A program made the position numbers and the translations under genes. DNA of 64,000 nt from Pullichristensenella sp963930055. GTDB taxonomy: Bacteria; Bacillota; Clostridia; Christensenellales; Aristaeellaceae. The stretch is taken from assembly GCA_963930055.1 (NCBI GenBank), contig CAWVKS010000009.1, positions 124,001 to 188,000 on the forward strand. The letters are read 5' to 3'. This document shows, piece by piece, positions 41,111-49,363 of the stretch (its first letter is position 1; the number at the start of each line of letters is the position of its first letter). The notes below the pieces were generated by a model, which saw only the letters and a list, made by a program, of their open reading frames with translations, did not search any database and was not told where the DNA came from.

Positions 41111-42211
41111 TCAGTTTTTGCGCAGCATGACCTGCGGAATGCGGAAGGCCCTGCCGTCGCGCGCCGTAAAGGCCCTGGACGGCCACAGCCCCGTGTCCGA
41201 AGCCAGGTAGACGCGTTCGCCGTCCTTCACTGCCAGCTCCGCCGTCTTGGCGCCGGAGACGGTGATGAACCACTCAAAGGCGTCCGTGTCGCGGATGGCC
41301 TTGCCGGGCTGCATCGAAAGGTCGGACTGGCAGAGATAGTAGCCGGTGCGGCCGCCCGGGTAGTGGCCGCGCCACTCCTCGGCAAAGCCCTTTTCGGCGA
41401 GGATCTGCTTGTGCTGGGCGAGTATCTCGGCATAGGTCACGCCCGTGCGCAGCAGCGAGAGGTTGTTGGCGGCGACGGTACACACCGCGTCGTAGGCGCG
41501 CGCGATGTCCTCAGGGAGGCTGTCGCCAAAGTAAACGCTGCGGGCGATGTTGCAGTGCAGCCCGTGCCAGTTGAGCGCCGGGGTGAGCAGCGCGTAACGC
41601 TCGATGCGCCTGCCGCAGGGCGTGGGGTGACGGTATTTGAACACGCGGTCATCCGCGCCCACCAGCGCCACGTCGCAGTGCACGCCTTTGCGGGCGAAGC
41701 CCTCCAGCATCATCGCCTCGGCCTCGTAATCGGTCATGCCCGGCTCGAGGCGCAGCGCCACGCTGGTGAGCACGGCGTCGGCGATGGCGCCCAGCGCGTC
41801 CATGCGCGCCAATTCTTCTTTGAAAAAGGGATTGTGGAGCTCGTAGATGTCCGCCAGGCGGCAGTCCCCCAGGCCGGATACGTCGCTGACGGGGCGCTTG
41901 CCCGCCAAAGACAGCGCGCGCGCGGCCACGGGCTCCTCATACCAGCGGAGCGGCACGTATTCGGCCTCCAGACCGCCCATGTCCTCGTCCATGATGCGCT
42001 GGCCGTCCATCACCTGCGCCACCATATAGGCCTTGTCCGGGAGGATCACCAGCGCGCCCATGCCCTCGGAAGCGGGGCCGATGACGCAGCTGTTGCCGCC
42101 GGTGGTCAGCCAGGCGAAGTTGTCCTTGCGCATGAGGATCATGCCGGTATAGCCGTTGGCCTCCATATATCCGCGCACGCGCTCCAGCTTCTGCCCGGTG
42201 ATGTCTTTCAT
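41111..42211 (-). CDS. M24-family (creatinase/prolidase-like) protein, metal site degenerate
   Basis: This 366-residue protein has the creatinase-type N-terminal domain (GMILMRKDNFAWLTTGG) and a pita-bread C-terminal domain (LEPGMTDYEAEAMMLEGFAR, GHYPGGRTGYYLCQSD). The five metal ligands of active M24 peptidases (Asp-Asp-His-Glu-Glu) are largely absent. The usual DxG..xGYxSDxxRT stretch reads TPALNWHGLHCNIARSV here. It is therefore probably not a metallopeptidase. Creatinase, which needs no metal, shows such folds can have other uses. It is the first gene of the second importer operon, directly behind its promoter. Confidence 0.7.
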   Translation of the reverse strand: MKDITGQKLERVRGYMEANGYTGMILMRKDNFAWLTTGGNSCVIGPASEGMGALVILPDKAYMVAQVMDGQRIMDEDMGGLEAEYVPLRWYEEPVAARALSLAGKRPVSDVSGLGDCRLADIYELHNPFFKEELARMDALGAIADAVLTSVALRLEPGMTDYEAEAMMLEGFARKGVHCDVALVGADDRVFKYRHPTPCGRRIERYALLTPALNWHGLHCNIARSVYFGDSLPEDIARAYDAVCTVAANNLSLLRTGVTYAEILAQHKQILAEKGFAEEWRGHYPGGRTGYYLCQSDLSMQPGKAIRDTDAFEWFITVSGAKTAELAVKDGERVYLASDTGLWPSRAFTARDGRAFRIPQVMLRKN

Positions 42212-42318
42212 TTCCGAACCCTCCAGAAAATTGCCAGTCGCAAAAGATTCAGAAAAAACTTGTCGATTTTTTGTCTCTAGAATGCAAATTTACGGCGGTC
42301 GTTTTGACCATTTACTGC

Positions 42319-42347
42319 ATTATATCATGGAATGGCGAACTTGTCCA
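42319..42347 (-). promoter_or_regulatory. Promoter of the second importer operon
   Basis: Minus-strand TGGACA, 17 bp, TATAAT, ending about 110 bp before the M24-like gene start. A TGTAAT...ATTACA inverted repeat lies just upstream at 42369-42389. Confidence 0.8.
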
Positions 42348-42434
42348 TACGTTTTTTAAAATTTTTTTTGTAATTTGTAATCAATTACATGGAGGAGCGC
42401 TTTGCGGCGCCCCGTCCGCCATTCCCCATGCGCG

Positions 42435-43478
42435 TCAGCCGATTTTGTAGACGACCTTCATCGCCTCGCCGGCCCTGGCCAGCTCCACGCCCTTGGCGAA
42501 TTCGTCCAGCGGCAGTATATGCGTCACCAGCTTGTCGCCGGGGATGCGGCCGGACTGCATCAGGTCCAGGGACTGTATGTGGTGACGCGGCGCGAAGCCC
42601 GTGGTGCCGACGATGGTCAGCCCCTTATAGTGGATGAGATTGCTGTCGATGGGCACGGTGCTGTTGCCGTGCGGCAGGCCGCCGAAGAAGGCGATGCGGC
42701 CGCCCTTGCGCGCCACTTCGATGGCCTGCAGCTGCGTGGCGGCCACCGGGTTGGCGGTGATGACCACGTCCGGGCCGGCGCCGTCGGTGAGGCGGCGCGC
42801 CTCGGCGATGAGGTCCACCTGGGAAGAATCAATGGTAGCGTCCGGGCCGAAGGCCTTGGTCATCTCCAGGCGCGAAGCCTTGACGTCGGCGATGAACACG
42901 CGCTTGGCGCCGCGGGCGCGGGCCACGCAGATGTGGATGCTGCCGATGGGGCCGGCGCCGATGATGAGCACATTGTCGCCCAGGTGCACATCCAGCTTCT
43001 CCTGGGCGTTGATGCAGGAGGACGGCGGCTCGGCCACGCAGGCGTACTGCGGCGGCAGGCCCTCGGGCACGCGCTGGATGGTGCCCAGCGCCAGCGCCTC
43101 GGCGGGGATGGCCATGTACTCGGCAAAGCCGCCCGGCCAGTGCTGCGCCAGCTCGCGGATGTTCTCGCAGAACTCATAGCGCCCCATGCGGCAGAAGCCG
43201 CACTTTCCACAATATACGTTCGGCGCGATGGCCAGCAGGTCGCCCACGTTGAAGTCGCAGCGGCATTCTGCGCCGCGCTCGACGACCTCGCCGCAGACCT
43301 CGTGGCCGATGACGGCGGGAAGCTTTACATTTTTATGGCCATTGAAGAGCGTGCGCAGGTCGCTGCCGCACAGGCCGCAATACAGTACCTTTACCAGGAG
43401 CCCGCCGGCGGGGCAGGTCGGTTTTTCGATCTCTTGGACGGCGAATTGGCCGGGCGCGTTCAGAACCACAGCTTTCAT
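42435..43478 (-). CDS. Zinc-dependent alcohol/polyol dehydrogenase
   Basis: This 347-residue medium-chain dehydrogenase has catalytic-zinc residues in CGLCGSD and GHEVCGE, the four-Cys structural zinc loop (YCGKCGFCRMGRYEFC) and the NAD-binding motif IIGAGPIGSIH. It resembles sorbitol/threonine dehydrogenases and should oxidise a polyol or sugar. Two ATGs lie six bases apart. AAAGGAGG is 2 bp from the first and 8 bp from the second, so I use the second (MKAVVLNAPG) at 43478. It diverges from the FGGY kinase gene. Confidence 0.88.
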   Translation of the reverse strand: MKAVVLNAPGQFAVQEIEKPTCPAGGLLVKVLYCGLCGSDLRTLFNGHKNVKLPAVIGHEVCGEVVERGAECRCDFNVGDLLAIAPNVYCGKCGFCRMGRYEFCENIRELAQHWPGGFAEYMAIPAEALALGTIQRVPEGLPPQYACVAEPPSSCINAQEKLDVHLGDNVLIIGAGPIGSIHICVARARGAKRVFIADVKASRLEMTKAFGPDATIDSSQVDLIAEARRLTDGAGPDVVITANPVAATQLQAIEVARKGGRIAFFGGLPHGNSTVPIDSNLIHYKGLTIVGTTGFAPRHHIQSLDLMQSGRIPGDKLVTHILPLDEFAKGVELARAGEAMKVVYKIG

Positions 43479-43615
43479 CTGCATGGCCTCCTTTGACGAT
43501 GGTAAATCGGGGAAATCGGATTACGTTACACATTATAACATCAAATAATGAAATGTCAATACGTTAAATTCACCAAATTGGGCGAATTTTTTGTACGAAT
43601 ATTTGTTTTTTCCCC

Positions 43616-43644
43616 TTGACATAGACTTCAATCGGTCATATAAT
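43616..43644 (+). promoter_or_regulatory. Consensus promoter of the kinase/SAF-oxidoreductase operon
   Basis: TTGACA, 17 bp, TATAAT, a perfect sigma-A-type promoter, about 55 bp before the kinase ATG. A near-palindrome TACAAAATAATTTTTGTA lies at about 43668-43685, between promoter and gene, where a repressor could block it. Confidence 0.85.
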
Positions 43645-43700
43645 GGAATCAAGCGTGATTACTGTTTACAAAATAATTTTTGTAATTTGGAGGTGACGCG

Positions 43701-45254
43701 ATGAAATACTTGATGGGCATCGACTTCGGCACCGGCGGCGCCAAGGTCTCGCTCACCGATTGCGAGCTCAACCAGGTGGCGTATTCCTATCAGGAATACC
43801 CGATCCTCACGCCCGCGCTCGATTTCAGCGAGCACGACCCGGAGCTGTACTGGCAGGCGACCTGCAAGAACATCCATTCCTGCATCGCCCAGGCAGGCAT
43901 CTCCAACCGGGACATCGCCGCGGTCGCGCTGTCCGCCGCCATGCCCTCCATGGTGGTGACAGACAAGGACGGCAAGGCGCTGGGCAACGCCATCAACCTG
44001 CTGGACAAGCGCGCCAAGCAGCAGGTATCGCAGGTGATCGCCACCATCGGCATGGAACGCTACTTTGCCGTCACGGCGAACCGCCTGGAGGACCACCCCA
44101 GCATCGTCAACCTGCTCTGGCTCAAGGAGCACGACCCGGAGCGCTACGCGCGGATCGCGCACGTCCACTCCATCGACGGCTACGTTTCCTTCCGCATGAC
44201 GGGCGTGCACAACGTCAACCGCTCCAACGCCATGTTCTTCGGCGCCTACGACATACAGGCAGACCGCTTTGACGAGGACATGCTCCTCTCCCTGGGGCTC
44301 GATCCCGCCGTGTTCCCGCCGATAACGGAATGCACGGACGTGATCGGCGAGGTGCTGCCCGATGTGGCGGAAGAGACGGGGCTCGCCCCCGGCACGCCCG
44401 TGCTCTCCGGCCAGACGGACTGCAACGCGGGCTGGCTGGGCGCCGGCGCCACCCGCCCCGGCGACGTGCAGATGAACCTGGGCACCTGCGGCAACTTCGG
44501 CGTCATCATGACCACGAAGGACTTTTTGCCCAGCATGATCAATTTCCCCTACACCATCCCGGGGACGTACATCTGCGTGCCGACCTCCTCGACCGGCGGC
44601 GTATTGGTGCGCTACATGCGCGACAGCTTCGGCGACCTGGAGCGCGCCGCGGCAGCGGCCACGCACCAGGACGTCTACGACCTGCTCAACTATGAGGCGG
44701 AGCGCATACCCGCCGGCAGCGGCGGCTTGGTGGTGCTCCCCTACCTGATGGGCGAGCGCACCCCCATCTGGGACGCCAACGCCAAGGGCACGATCTTCGG
44801 CCTTTCCCTGCGCCACACCAAGGCGCACGTCATCCGCGCGATGATGGAGGCCGCGGCCTACGCCCTTTACCACTCCTACGAGCTTCTCTACCCCTACATG
44901 CAGGTCAAGCCCGAGCGCATCATCCTCAACGAGGGCGGCGCGAAGAGCGCCCTGTGGCGGCGCATCATCACGGACGTGTTCAACGTTCCCACGGCGATGG
45001 TGAAAAACCGCGCCGGCGCGCCCTACGGCGACTGCCTGCTGGCCGGCGTGGGCATCGGCCTGATCCCCAGCTTCGACGTGGCGCGCGAAAAGGCGCAGTA
45101 CATCGAGGCCGCGGAGCCCGACCCCGCGACGCACGCCATCTATATGGATTATTTCTCCATTTACAAGGAACTCTATCCCCGACTCAAGGACCTGTTCGCC
45201 AAACTGGCAGAAGTGAACGAGAAGTACCAAGCGACATCGACAGAAAAGGAGTAA
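43701..45254 (+). CDS. FGGY carbohydrate kinase
   Basis: This 517-residue kinase has LMGIDFGTGGAKVSLTD, LSAAMPSMVVTDKDGK, QTDCNAGWLGAGAT, LPYLMGERTPIWDANAKG and the C-terminal GGAKSALWRRIITDVF. The usual FGGY residues for ATP and Mg are present. It starts 12 bp behind GGAGG. It is coupled to the SAF-domain oxidoreductase, 4 bp downstream. Its sugar is unknown. The sequence differs clearly from the other two FGGY kinases in the window. Confidence 0.85.
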   Translation: MKYLMGIDFGTGGAKVSLTDCELNQVAYSYQEYPILTPALDFSEHDPELYWQATCKNIHSCIAQAGISNRDIAAVALSAAMPSMVVTDKDGKALGNAINLLDKRAKQQVSQVIATIGMERYFAVTANRLEDHPSIVNLLWLKEHDPERYARIAHVHSIDGYVSFRMTGVHNVNRSNAMFFGAYDIQADRFDEDMLLSLGLDPAVFPPITECTDVIGEVLPDVAEETGLAPGTPVLSGQTDCNAGWLGAGATRPGDVQMNLGTCGNFGVIMTTKDFLPSMINFPYTIPGTYICVPTSSTGGVLVRYMRDSFGDLERAAAAATHQDVYDLLNYEAERIPAGSGGLVVLPYLMGERTPIWDANAKGTIFGLSLRHTKAHVIRAMMEAAAYALYHSYELLYPYMQVKPERIILNEGGAKSALWRRIITDVFNVPTAMVKNRAGAPYGDCLLAGVGIGLIPSFDVAREKAQYIEAAEPDPATHAIYMDYFSIYKELYPRLKDLFAKLAEVNEKYQATSTEKE

Positions 45255-45258
45255 TACC

Positions 45259-46557
45259 ATGTACGAGATCGATACCAAGCTGCTGGAACGTGAAAAGGAA
45301 GGCCGCCCGATCCGAGTCGCGCTGGTAGGCGCCGGCCAGATGGGCCGCGAGATCGTCTGCCAGGTCGCGCAGATGCGCGGCATGGAGATGGACATCGTCG
45401 TTGACCTCAAGACGGAGACCTGCCGTCGCGCCTACGCCGCCGCCGGCTATACCGGCCCCATCGTCGAGACCGACGACCTGGACGAGTGCGAAGCCGCCCT
45501 CGCCTCCGGCGCGAAGGTCGTTACCACCAACTACAAGCTGGCCGTGCGCTCCAAGCCGATCGAGTCCGTCATCGACGCCACCGGCAGCCCGGAGATGGGC
45601 GCGCGCATTTCCCTGCAGTGCTTTGACAACAAAAAGCACATCGTGATGATGAACGTCGAGTGCGACATCACCATCGGCCCCCTCCTGCACCGCATGGCCA
45701 GGAACGCCGGCGTGGTCTACTCCCTCACCGCGGGCGACGAGCCCGGCTCCATCGTCGAAGTCTACCGCTTCGCCAAGGCGCTCGGCTTCCGCGTGGTCGC
45801 GGCCGGCAAGGGCAAGAACAACCCGCTGAACATCTACGCCACCTCCAAGGATCCCGAGTGGGTGGAAAAGGCCAAGAAGCGCGACATGAACCCCCGTATG
45901 CTGGTGGAATTCGTCGACGGCTCCAAGACGATGATCGAAATGGCCGCCGTGTCCAACGCCACCGGCCTGGTGCCCGACGTGCGCGGCATGCACGGCCCGC
46001 ACTGCAACGTCAAGGACCTCAAGACCGTGTTCAGCCTCAAGTCCCAGGGCGGCATCCTTGAAAAGGAAGGCGTCGTGGACTTCGGCATCGGCGACATCAA
46101 CCCCGGCGTGTTCGTCGTCGTCACCACGGACAACAAGCAGCTGATCGACGGCCTGAGCCAGCGCGACATGGGCTTTGGCCCCAACTACCTGCTCTATCGC
46201 CCCTATCACCTGTGCAGCTGCGAAACGCCCATCACCGTAGCGCAGAGCGTGCTCTACGGCGAGTCCACCGCGCACCCGATGGACCATCTCACCAGCGAGT
46301 GCATCACCGTGGCCAAGCAGGACCTCAAGGCCGGCCAGGTGCTCGACGGCATCGGCGAATGCTGCTACCGCGGCTCCATCGACCTGCACAGCGTCGCCCG
46401 CGCGGGCAACATGCTGCCCCTCGGCCTTGCCAAGGGCGCGACCCTCAAGTGCGACGTCAAGCGCGATGAGATCATCACCTACGACATGGTCGACCTGCCC
46501 GAGGATTCCGTGCTGCTCCAGCTGCGCCGCATCCAGGACATGCTCTACGAGGCGTAA
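45259..46557 (+). CDS. Homoserine-dehydrogenase-like oxidoreductase with SAF domain (COG4091 type)
   Basis: This 432-residue protein has an N-terminal Rossmann fold (VALVGAGQMGREIVCQ), a dehydrogenase middle domain (DATGSPEMGARISL, TAGDEPGSIVEVYRFAKALG) and a C-terminal SAF-like domain (LKAGQVLDGIGECCYRGS ... LPLGLAKGATLKCDV). The arrangement matches COG4091, whose members sit in polyol and sugar gene clusters and are presumed NAD(P)-linked dehydrogenases. It is co-transcribed with the kinase 4 bp upstream and followed by a terminator. It probably oxidises the polyol or an intermediate next to the kinase step. No direct evidence of substrate exists. Confidence 0.8.
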   Translation: MYEIDTKLLEREKEGRPIRVALVGAGQMGREIVCQVAQMRGMEMDIVVDLKTETCRRAYAAAGYTGPIVETDDLDECEAALASGAKVVTTNYKLAVRSKPIESVIDATGSPEMGARISLQCFDNKKHIVMMNVECDITIGPLLHRMARNAGVVYSLTAGDEPGSIVEVYRFAKALGFRVVAAGKGKNNPLNIYATSKDPEWVEKAKKRDMNPRMLVEFVDGSKTMIEMAAVSNATGLVPDVRGMHGPHCNVKDLKTVFSLKSQGGILEKEGVVDFGIGDINPGVFVVVTTDNKQLIDGLSQRDMGFGPNYLLYRPYHLCSCETPITVAQSVLYGESTAHPMDHLTSECITVAKQDLKAGQVLDGIGECCYRGSIDLHSVARAGNMLPLGLAKGATLKCDVKRDEIITYDMVDLPEDSVLLQLRRIQDMLYEA

Positions 46558-46568
46558 GCCCCTTCCCC

Positions 46569-46614
46569 GCGCCAGAGGCGCCGCGTTCCCCCGGGGATGC
46601 GGCGCTCCTGGCGC
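46569..46614 (+). terminator. Stem-loop after the oxidoreductase gene
   Basis: GCGCCAG with CTGGCGC, and inside it GGCGCCGC with GCGGCGC, form a long interrupted stem, then TTCTGT. It is the likely end of the two-gene operon. Confidence 0.5.
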
Positions 46615-46691
46615 TTCTGTCTACGGACGGCCTTTGAATGCGAAAACTTCCCCCGCAGCGCGCGCCGTGTCCCCGGCAATTTGAAAAACAT

Positions 46692-46720
46692 TTGAAAACC
46701 TCGGCGCATCGTGCTATAAT
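46692..46720 (+). promoter_or_regulatory. Promoter of the RpiR-type regulator
   Basis: TTGAAA, 17 bp, TATAAT, about 55 bp before the regulator's start. Confidence 0.7.
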
Positions 46721-46774
46721 TACATTTATGGAAGTGGTACTATGTAAGGGCTGATGCCTTGGAAAGGGTCGTTT

Positions 46775-47656
46775 ATGATGGATATATCCCGCGTTTCACG
46801 CCTGCCGTCGCAGATGCTGCTCCGCCTGCAGGCCGTTTATGATTCCCTCAAGCGCGCCGAGCGCGCCGCGGCGGACCTTCTGATGGAGGACCCGGAATTC
46901 ATCGCCAATTCCTCCATCGCCGCCGCCGCCCAGTCCATCCATGTGAGCCAACCGACGTTCGTGCGCCTGGCAAAGCGGCTGGGCTATTCCGGTTTTTCTG
47001 AAATGAAGGAGGTCTTGCAGGCCAGCCTTTCCGAGGCGCCGGCAGCCCCGGGCATCCCCTATGAGAGCATCGGCAGCGAGAGCCAGCCCTTCGACATCGC
47101 CCAAAGCATCGTCTACGCCTCCATACAGGCGTTGAACGACCTTTTGCAGGTGATGAATTCCACCGACTACGAGCGCGCCGCCAACGCCCTGGTGCACGCG
47201 GAGCGCATCGTCTTTCTCGGCGCGGGCGACTCCGGCATCGTCGCCTCCTTCGCCTACCAGAAGTTTTTGCACATGGGCGTGATCTGCCACACCGCCTCCG
47301 ACCTGGACACGCAGATCATACTCGCCTCGCTGCTCAATGAGCGCTGCGTCTGCGTGCTCATCTCCCATTCCGGCGACACCAGCTCCATCGTGCAATCGGC
47401 AAAGCTGGCAAAGGCCGCCGGCGCCACCACCATCGCCATCACCAACTTCCCCTATTCCCATCTCGCGCGCGTATGCGACATCGTGCTGCTCACGGCCACG
47501 TTCGTCGAGCGCGGCGGCGAGATCGTCACGCAGCGCATCTCGCAGATGGCTGTGATCGAGAGTTTGTTCATCATCTACCGCATGCGCAGCGACAGCACGC
47601 TGAACGCCGCGTATGACCGCGTATCGCAGGTATTGCAGGATACCACAAAGCTCTAG
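46775..47656 (+). CDS. RpiR/MurR-family transcriptional regulator
   Basis: This 293-residue regulator has an N-terminal helix-turn-helix of the RpiR type (SLKRAERAAADLLMEDPEFI, HVSQPTFVRLAKRLGYSGFS) and a SIS sugar-phosphate-binding domain (VFLGAGDSGIVASFAYQKF, LISHSGDTSSIVQSAKLAKA). The start at 46775 is preferred over an ATG at 46754 because AAAGGG is 6 bp upstream of it. Such proteins sense a phosphorylated sugar. It sits between two kinase operons and probably controls the surrounding polyol genes. Confidence 0.88.
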   Translation: MMDISRVSRLPSQMLLRLQAVYDSLKRAERAAADLLMEDPEFIANSSIAAAAQSIHVSQPTFVRLAKRLGYSGFSEMKEVLQASLSEAPAAPGIPYESIGSESQPFDIAQSIVYASIQALNDLLQVMNSTDYERAANALVHAERIVFLGAGDSGIVASFAYQKFLHMGVICHTASDLDTQIILASLLNERCVCVLISHSGDTSSIVQSAKLAKAAGATTIAITNFPYSHLARVCDIVLLTATFVERGGEIVTQRISQMAVIESLFIIYRMRSDSTLNAAYDRVSQVLQDTTKL

Positions 47657-47707
47657 CGCCCCGCGGCGCGCGCGTATCCCGCCGGCCTGCCATAAGGAGG
47701 GATCCGT

Positions 47708-49201
47708 ATGTTGCTCATGGGCCTGGATGTCGGCACCACAGGCGCCAAGGCCTGCGTGTTCAGCCCCGAAGGTGAATTGCGGGGCTACGGCTTTGAAAGT
47801 TACGACGTCGATTGCCCCCAGCCCGGCTATGCCGAGCAGGACGCCGAGCAGGTGCTCGCCGCCGCCCTGCGCGTGATGCGCGCGGCCGCCCGCGAATCCG
47901 GCGGGGACATCGCCGCCATCGGCCTGTCCGTGCAGGGGGACGCAGTGATCGCCCTGGACGCGAACGACCGCCCCGTTGCGCCCGTGCAGCTGGGCATGGA
48001 CTACCGCTGCGTGGAGGACAGCGACGCCTTCGCCGCCCGCTTTGGCGAACAGGCGCTGTTTGAGCGCACGGGCATGCGGCCGCACCCGCTCAATTCCCTG
48101 TGCAAGGTGCGCAACTTCGCCCGCACGCTGCCCACGCCGCCCAGCCACTATGTGACCTATGCCGACTTCATACTGCGCCGCCTCGGCGCGGACGGCTATT
48201 GCATCGACAACACGATGGCCACGCGCACCATGGGCGTGCGCCTCGACACCATGGACTGGGACGAGGAACTGCTCGCCTTCGCCGGCGCGACGCGCGCGCA
48301 GATGTCCACGCCCATGCCCTCGGGCGTGGCGGTAGGCGCGCTGCGCGACGAACTGGCCGACGAACTGGGCATCCGCCGCGGCGCGAAGCTCGTCACCGGC
48401 GGCCACGACCAGACCTGCGCCGCCTTTGGCGCCGGCCTCATCCGCGAGGATATGGCGCTGGATTCGCACGGCACCGCGGAGGTCATTTCCTCCGTCTTTA
48501 CCAGGCCGCGGCTGGAGCGCGCCATGTTTGAGGGCGGCTTCCCCTGCTACGCCCACGTCGTCCCCGGCCTGTATTTCACCTTCTCCCTCAACCACACGGG
48601 CGGCATACTGCTCAAGTGGGTGGTGGACAACCTCTGCGAGGGCGACCGCGCGCGCGCGGAGGCGGCCGGCGAATCCATTTACAGCTATGTATTGCGGCAG
48701 GCCGGCGAGGAGCCCTCGCGCCTGCTGATCCTGCCCTACTTCAACGGCAAGGGCACGCCGGGCAACGACCTGGAGGCCAAGGGCATGATCGCCGGGCTGA
48801 CGATGGCCGCCACGCGCCACGACATCGCCCGCGCGGTGGTGGAAGCGCTGTGCTTTGACATGCGCGAGAACCTGGAGGCGCTGCGCGCGGCGCAGGTGAA
48901 CATAGATTCGTTGCGCTGCGTGGGCGGCGGGGCGCGCTCGCCCATGGGCCTGCAGCTCAAGGCCGACATCACCGGCCTGCCGGTGCACACGCTGGCCGTG
49001 CGGGAGGCCGCCTGCCTGGGCGCGGCCATGCTGGCCGGGCTGGCCACGGGCGCTTACGCCACGCCGGAGGAGGCCGCGCAGGTCGTCCGCCTGGACAAGA
49101 CCTACCTGCCCCGCCCGCGCGAGGCGGCCTACTACGCGGAGCGCTATCCCCTCTACCGCGCCCTTTACGACCAAAACCGCGCCCTGCTGCGCCAGCTGTA
49201 A
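47708..49201 (+). CDS. FGGY carbohydrate kinase, xylulokinase-like
   Basis: This 497-residue kinase has LMGLDVGTTGAKACVFSPEG, GYAEQDAEQVL, GLSVQGDAVIALDAN, TGGHDQTCAAFGAG and GGGARSPMGLQLKADI. It follows the RpiR-type gene by 51 bp with its own AAGGAGG site and is followed by a terminator hairpin. It is the third FGGY kinase in 25 kb. The mix of xylulokinase-like and glycerol-kinase-like features does not fix a substrate. Confidence 0.85.
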   Translation: MLLMGLDVGTTGAKACVFSPEGELRGYGFESYDVDCPQPGYAEQDAEQVLAAALRVMRAAARESGGDIAAIGLSVQGDAVIALDANDRPVAPVQLGMDYRCVEDSDAFAARFGEQALFERTGMRPHPLNSLCKVRNFARTLPTPPSHYVTYADFILRRLGADGYCIDNTMATRTMGVRLDTMDWDEELLAFAGATRAQMSTPMPSGVAVGALRDELADELGIRRGAKLVTGGHDQTCAAFGAGLIREDMALDSHGTAEVISSVFTRPRLERAMFEGGFPCYAHVVPGLYFTFSLNHTGGILLKWVVDNLCEGDRARAEAAGESIYSYVLRQAGEEPSRLLILPYFNGKGTPGNDLEAKGMIAGLTMAATRHDIARAVVEALCFDMRENLEALRAAQVNIDSLRCVGGGARSPMGLQLKADITGLPVHTLAVREAACLGAAMLAGLATGAYATPEEAAQVVRLDKTYLPRPREAAYYAERYPLYRALYDQNRALLRQL

Positions 49202-49216
49202 GGGCGCGGCGAACGC

Positions 49217-49246
49217 AGCCCCGTGCGCCGTTGGGCGCGCGGGGCT
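49217..49246 (+). terminator. Terminator of the third kinase gene
   Basis: AGCCCCGTGCGCC with GGCGCGCGGGGCT, then GTTTGCGTTT, directly after the kinase stop. Confidence 0.6.
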
Positions 49247-49319
49247 GTTTGCGTTTAGGAAGGCCGAACCCTTCCCCACGCCGTCCGCCCGGGGCTGTTC
49301 GCGCCCCGGCGGCAAAAAA

Positions 49320-49347
49320 CCGTCCCCGCGTTTGCGCGCGGGGACGG
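49320..49347 (-). terminator. Terminator of the isomerase operon
   Basis: On the minus strand an 11-bp perfect stem CCGTCCCCGCG/CGCGGGGACGG is followed by TTTTTT. It lies 16 bp past the FucI-like stop. Confidence 0.8.
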
Positions 49348-49363
49348 CGGAAGGAGGCCCGTT

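Noticed and set aside
46754..46774. Upstream ATG as start of the RpiR-type regulator
   Set aside because: Its spacing to a possible site is too short, and the ATG at 46775 has AAAGGG at a proper distance and gives the usual N-terminus.
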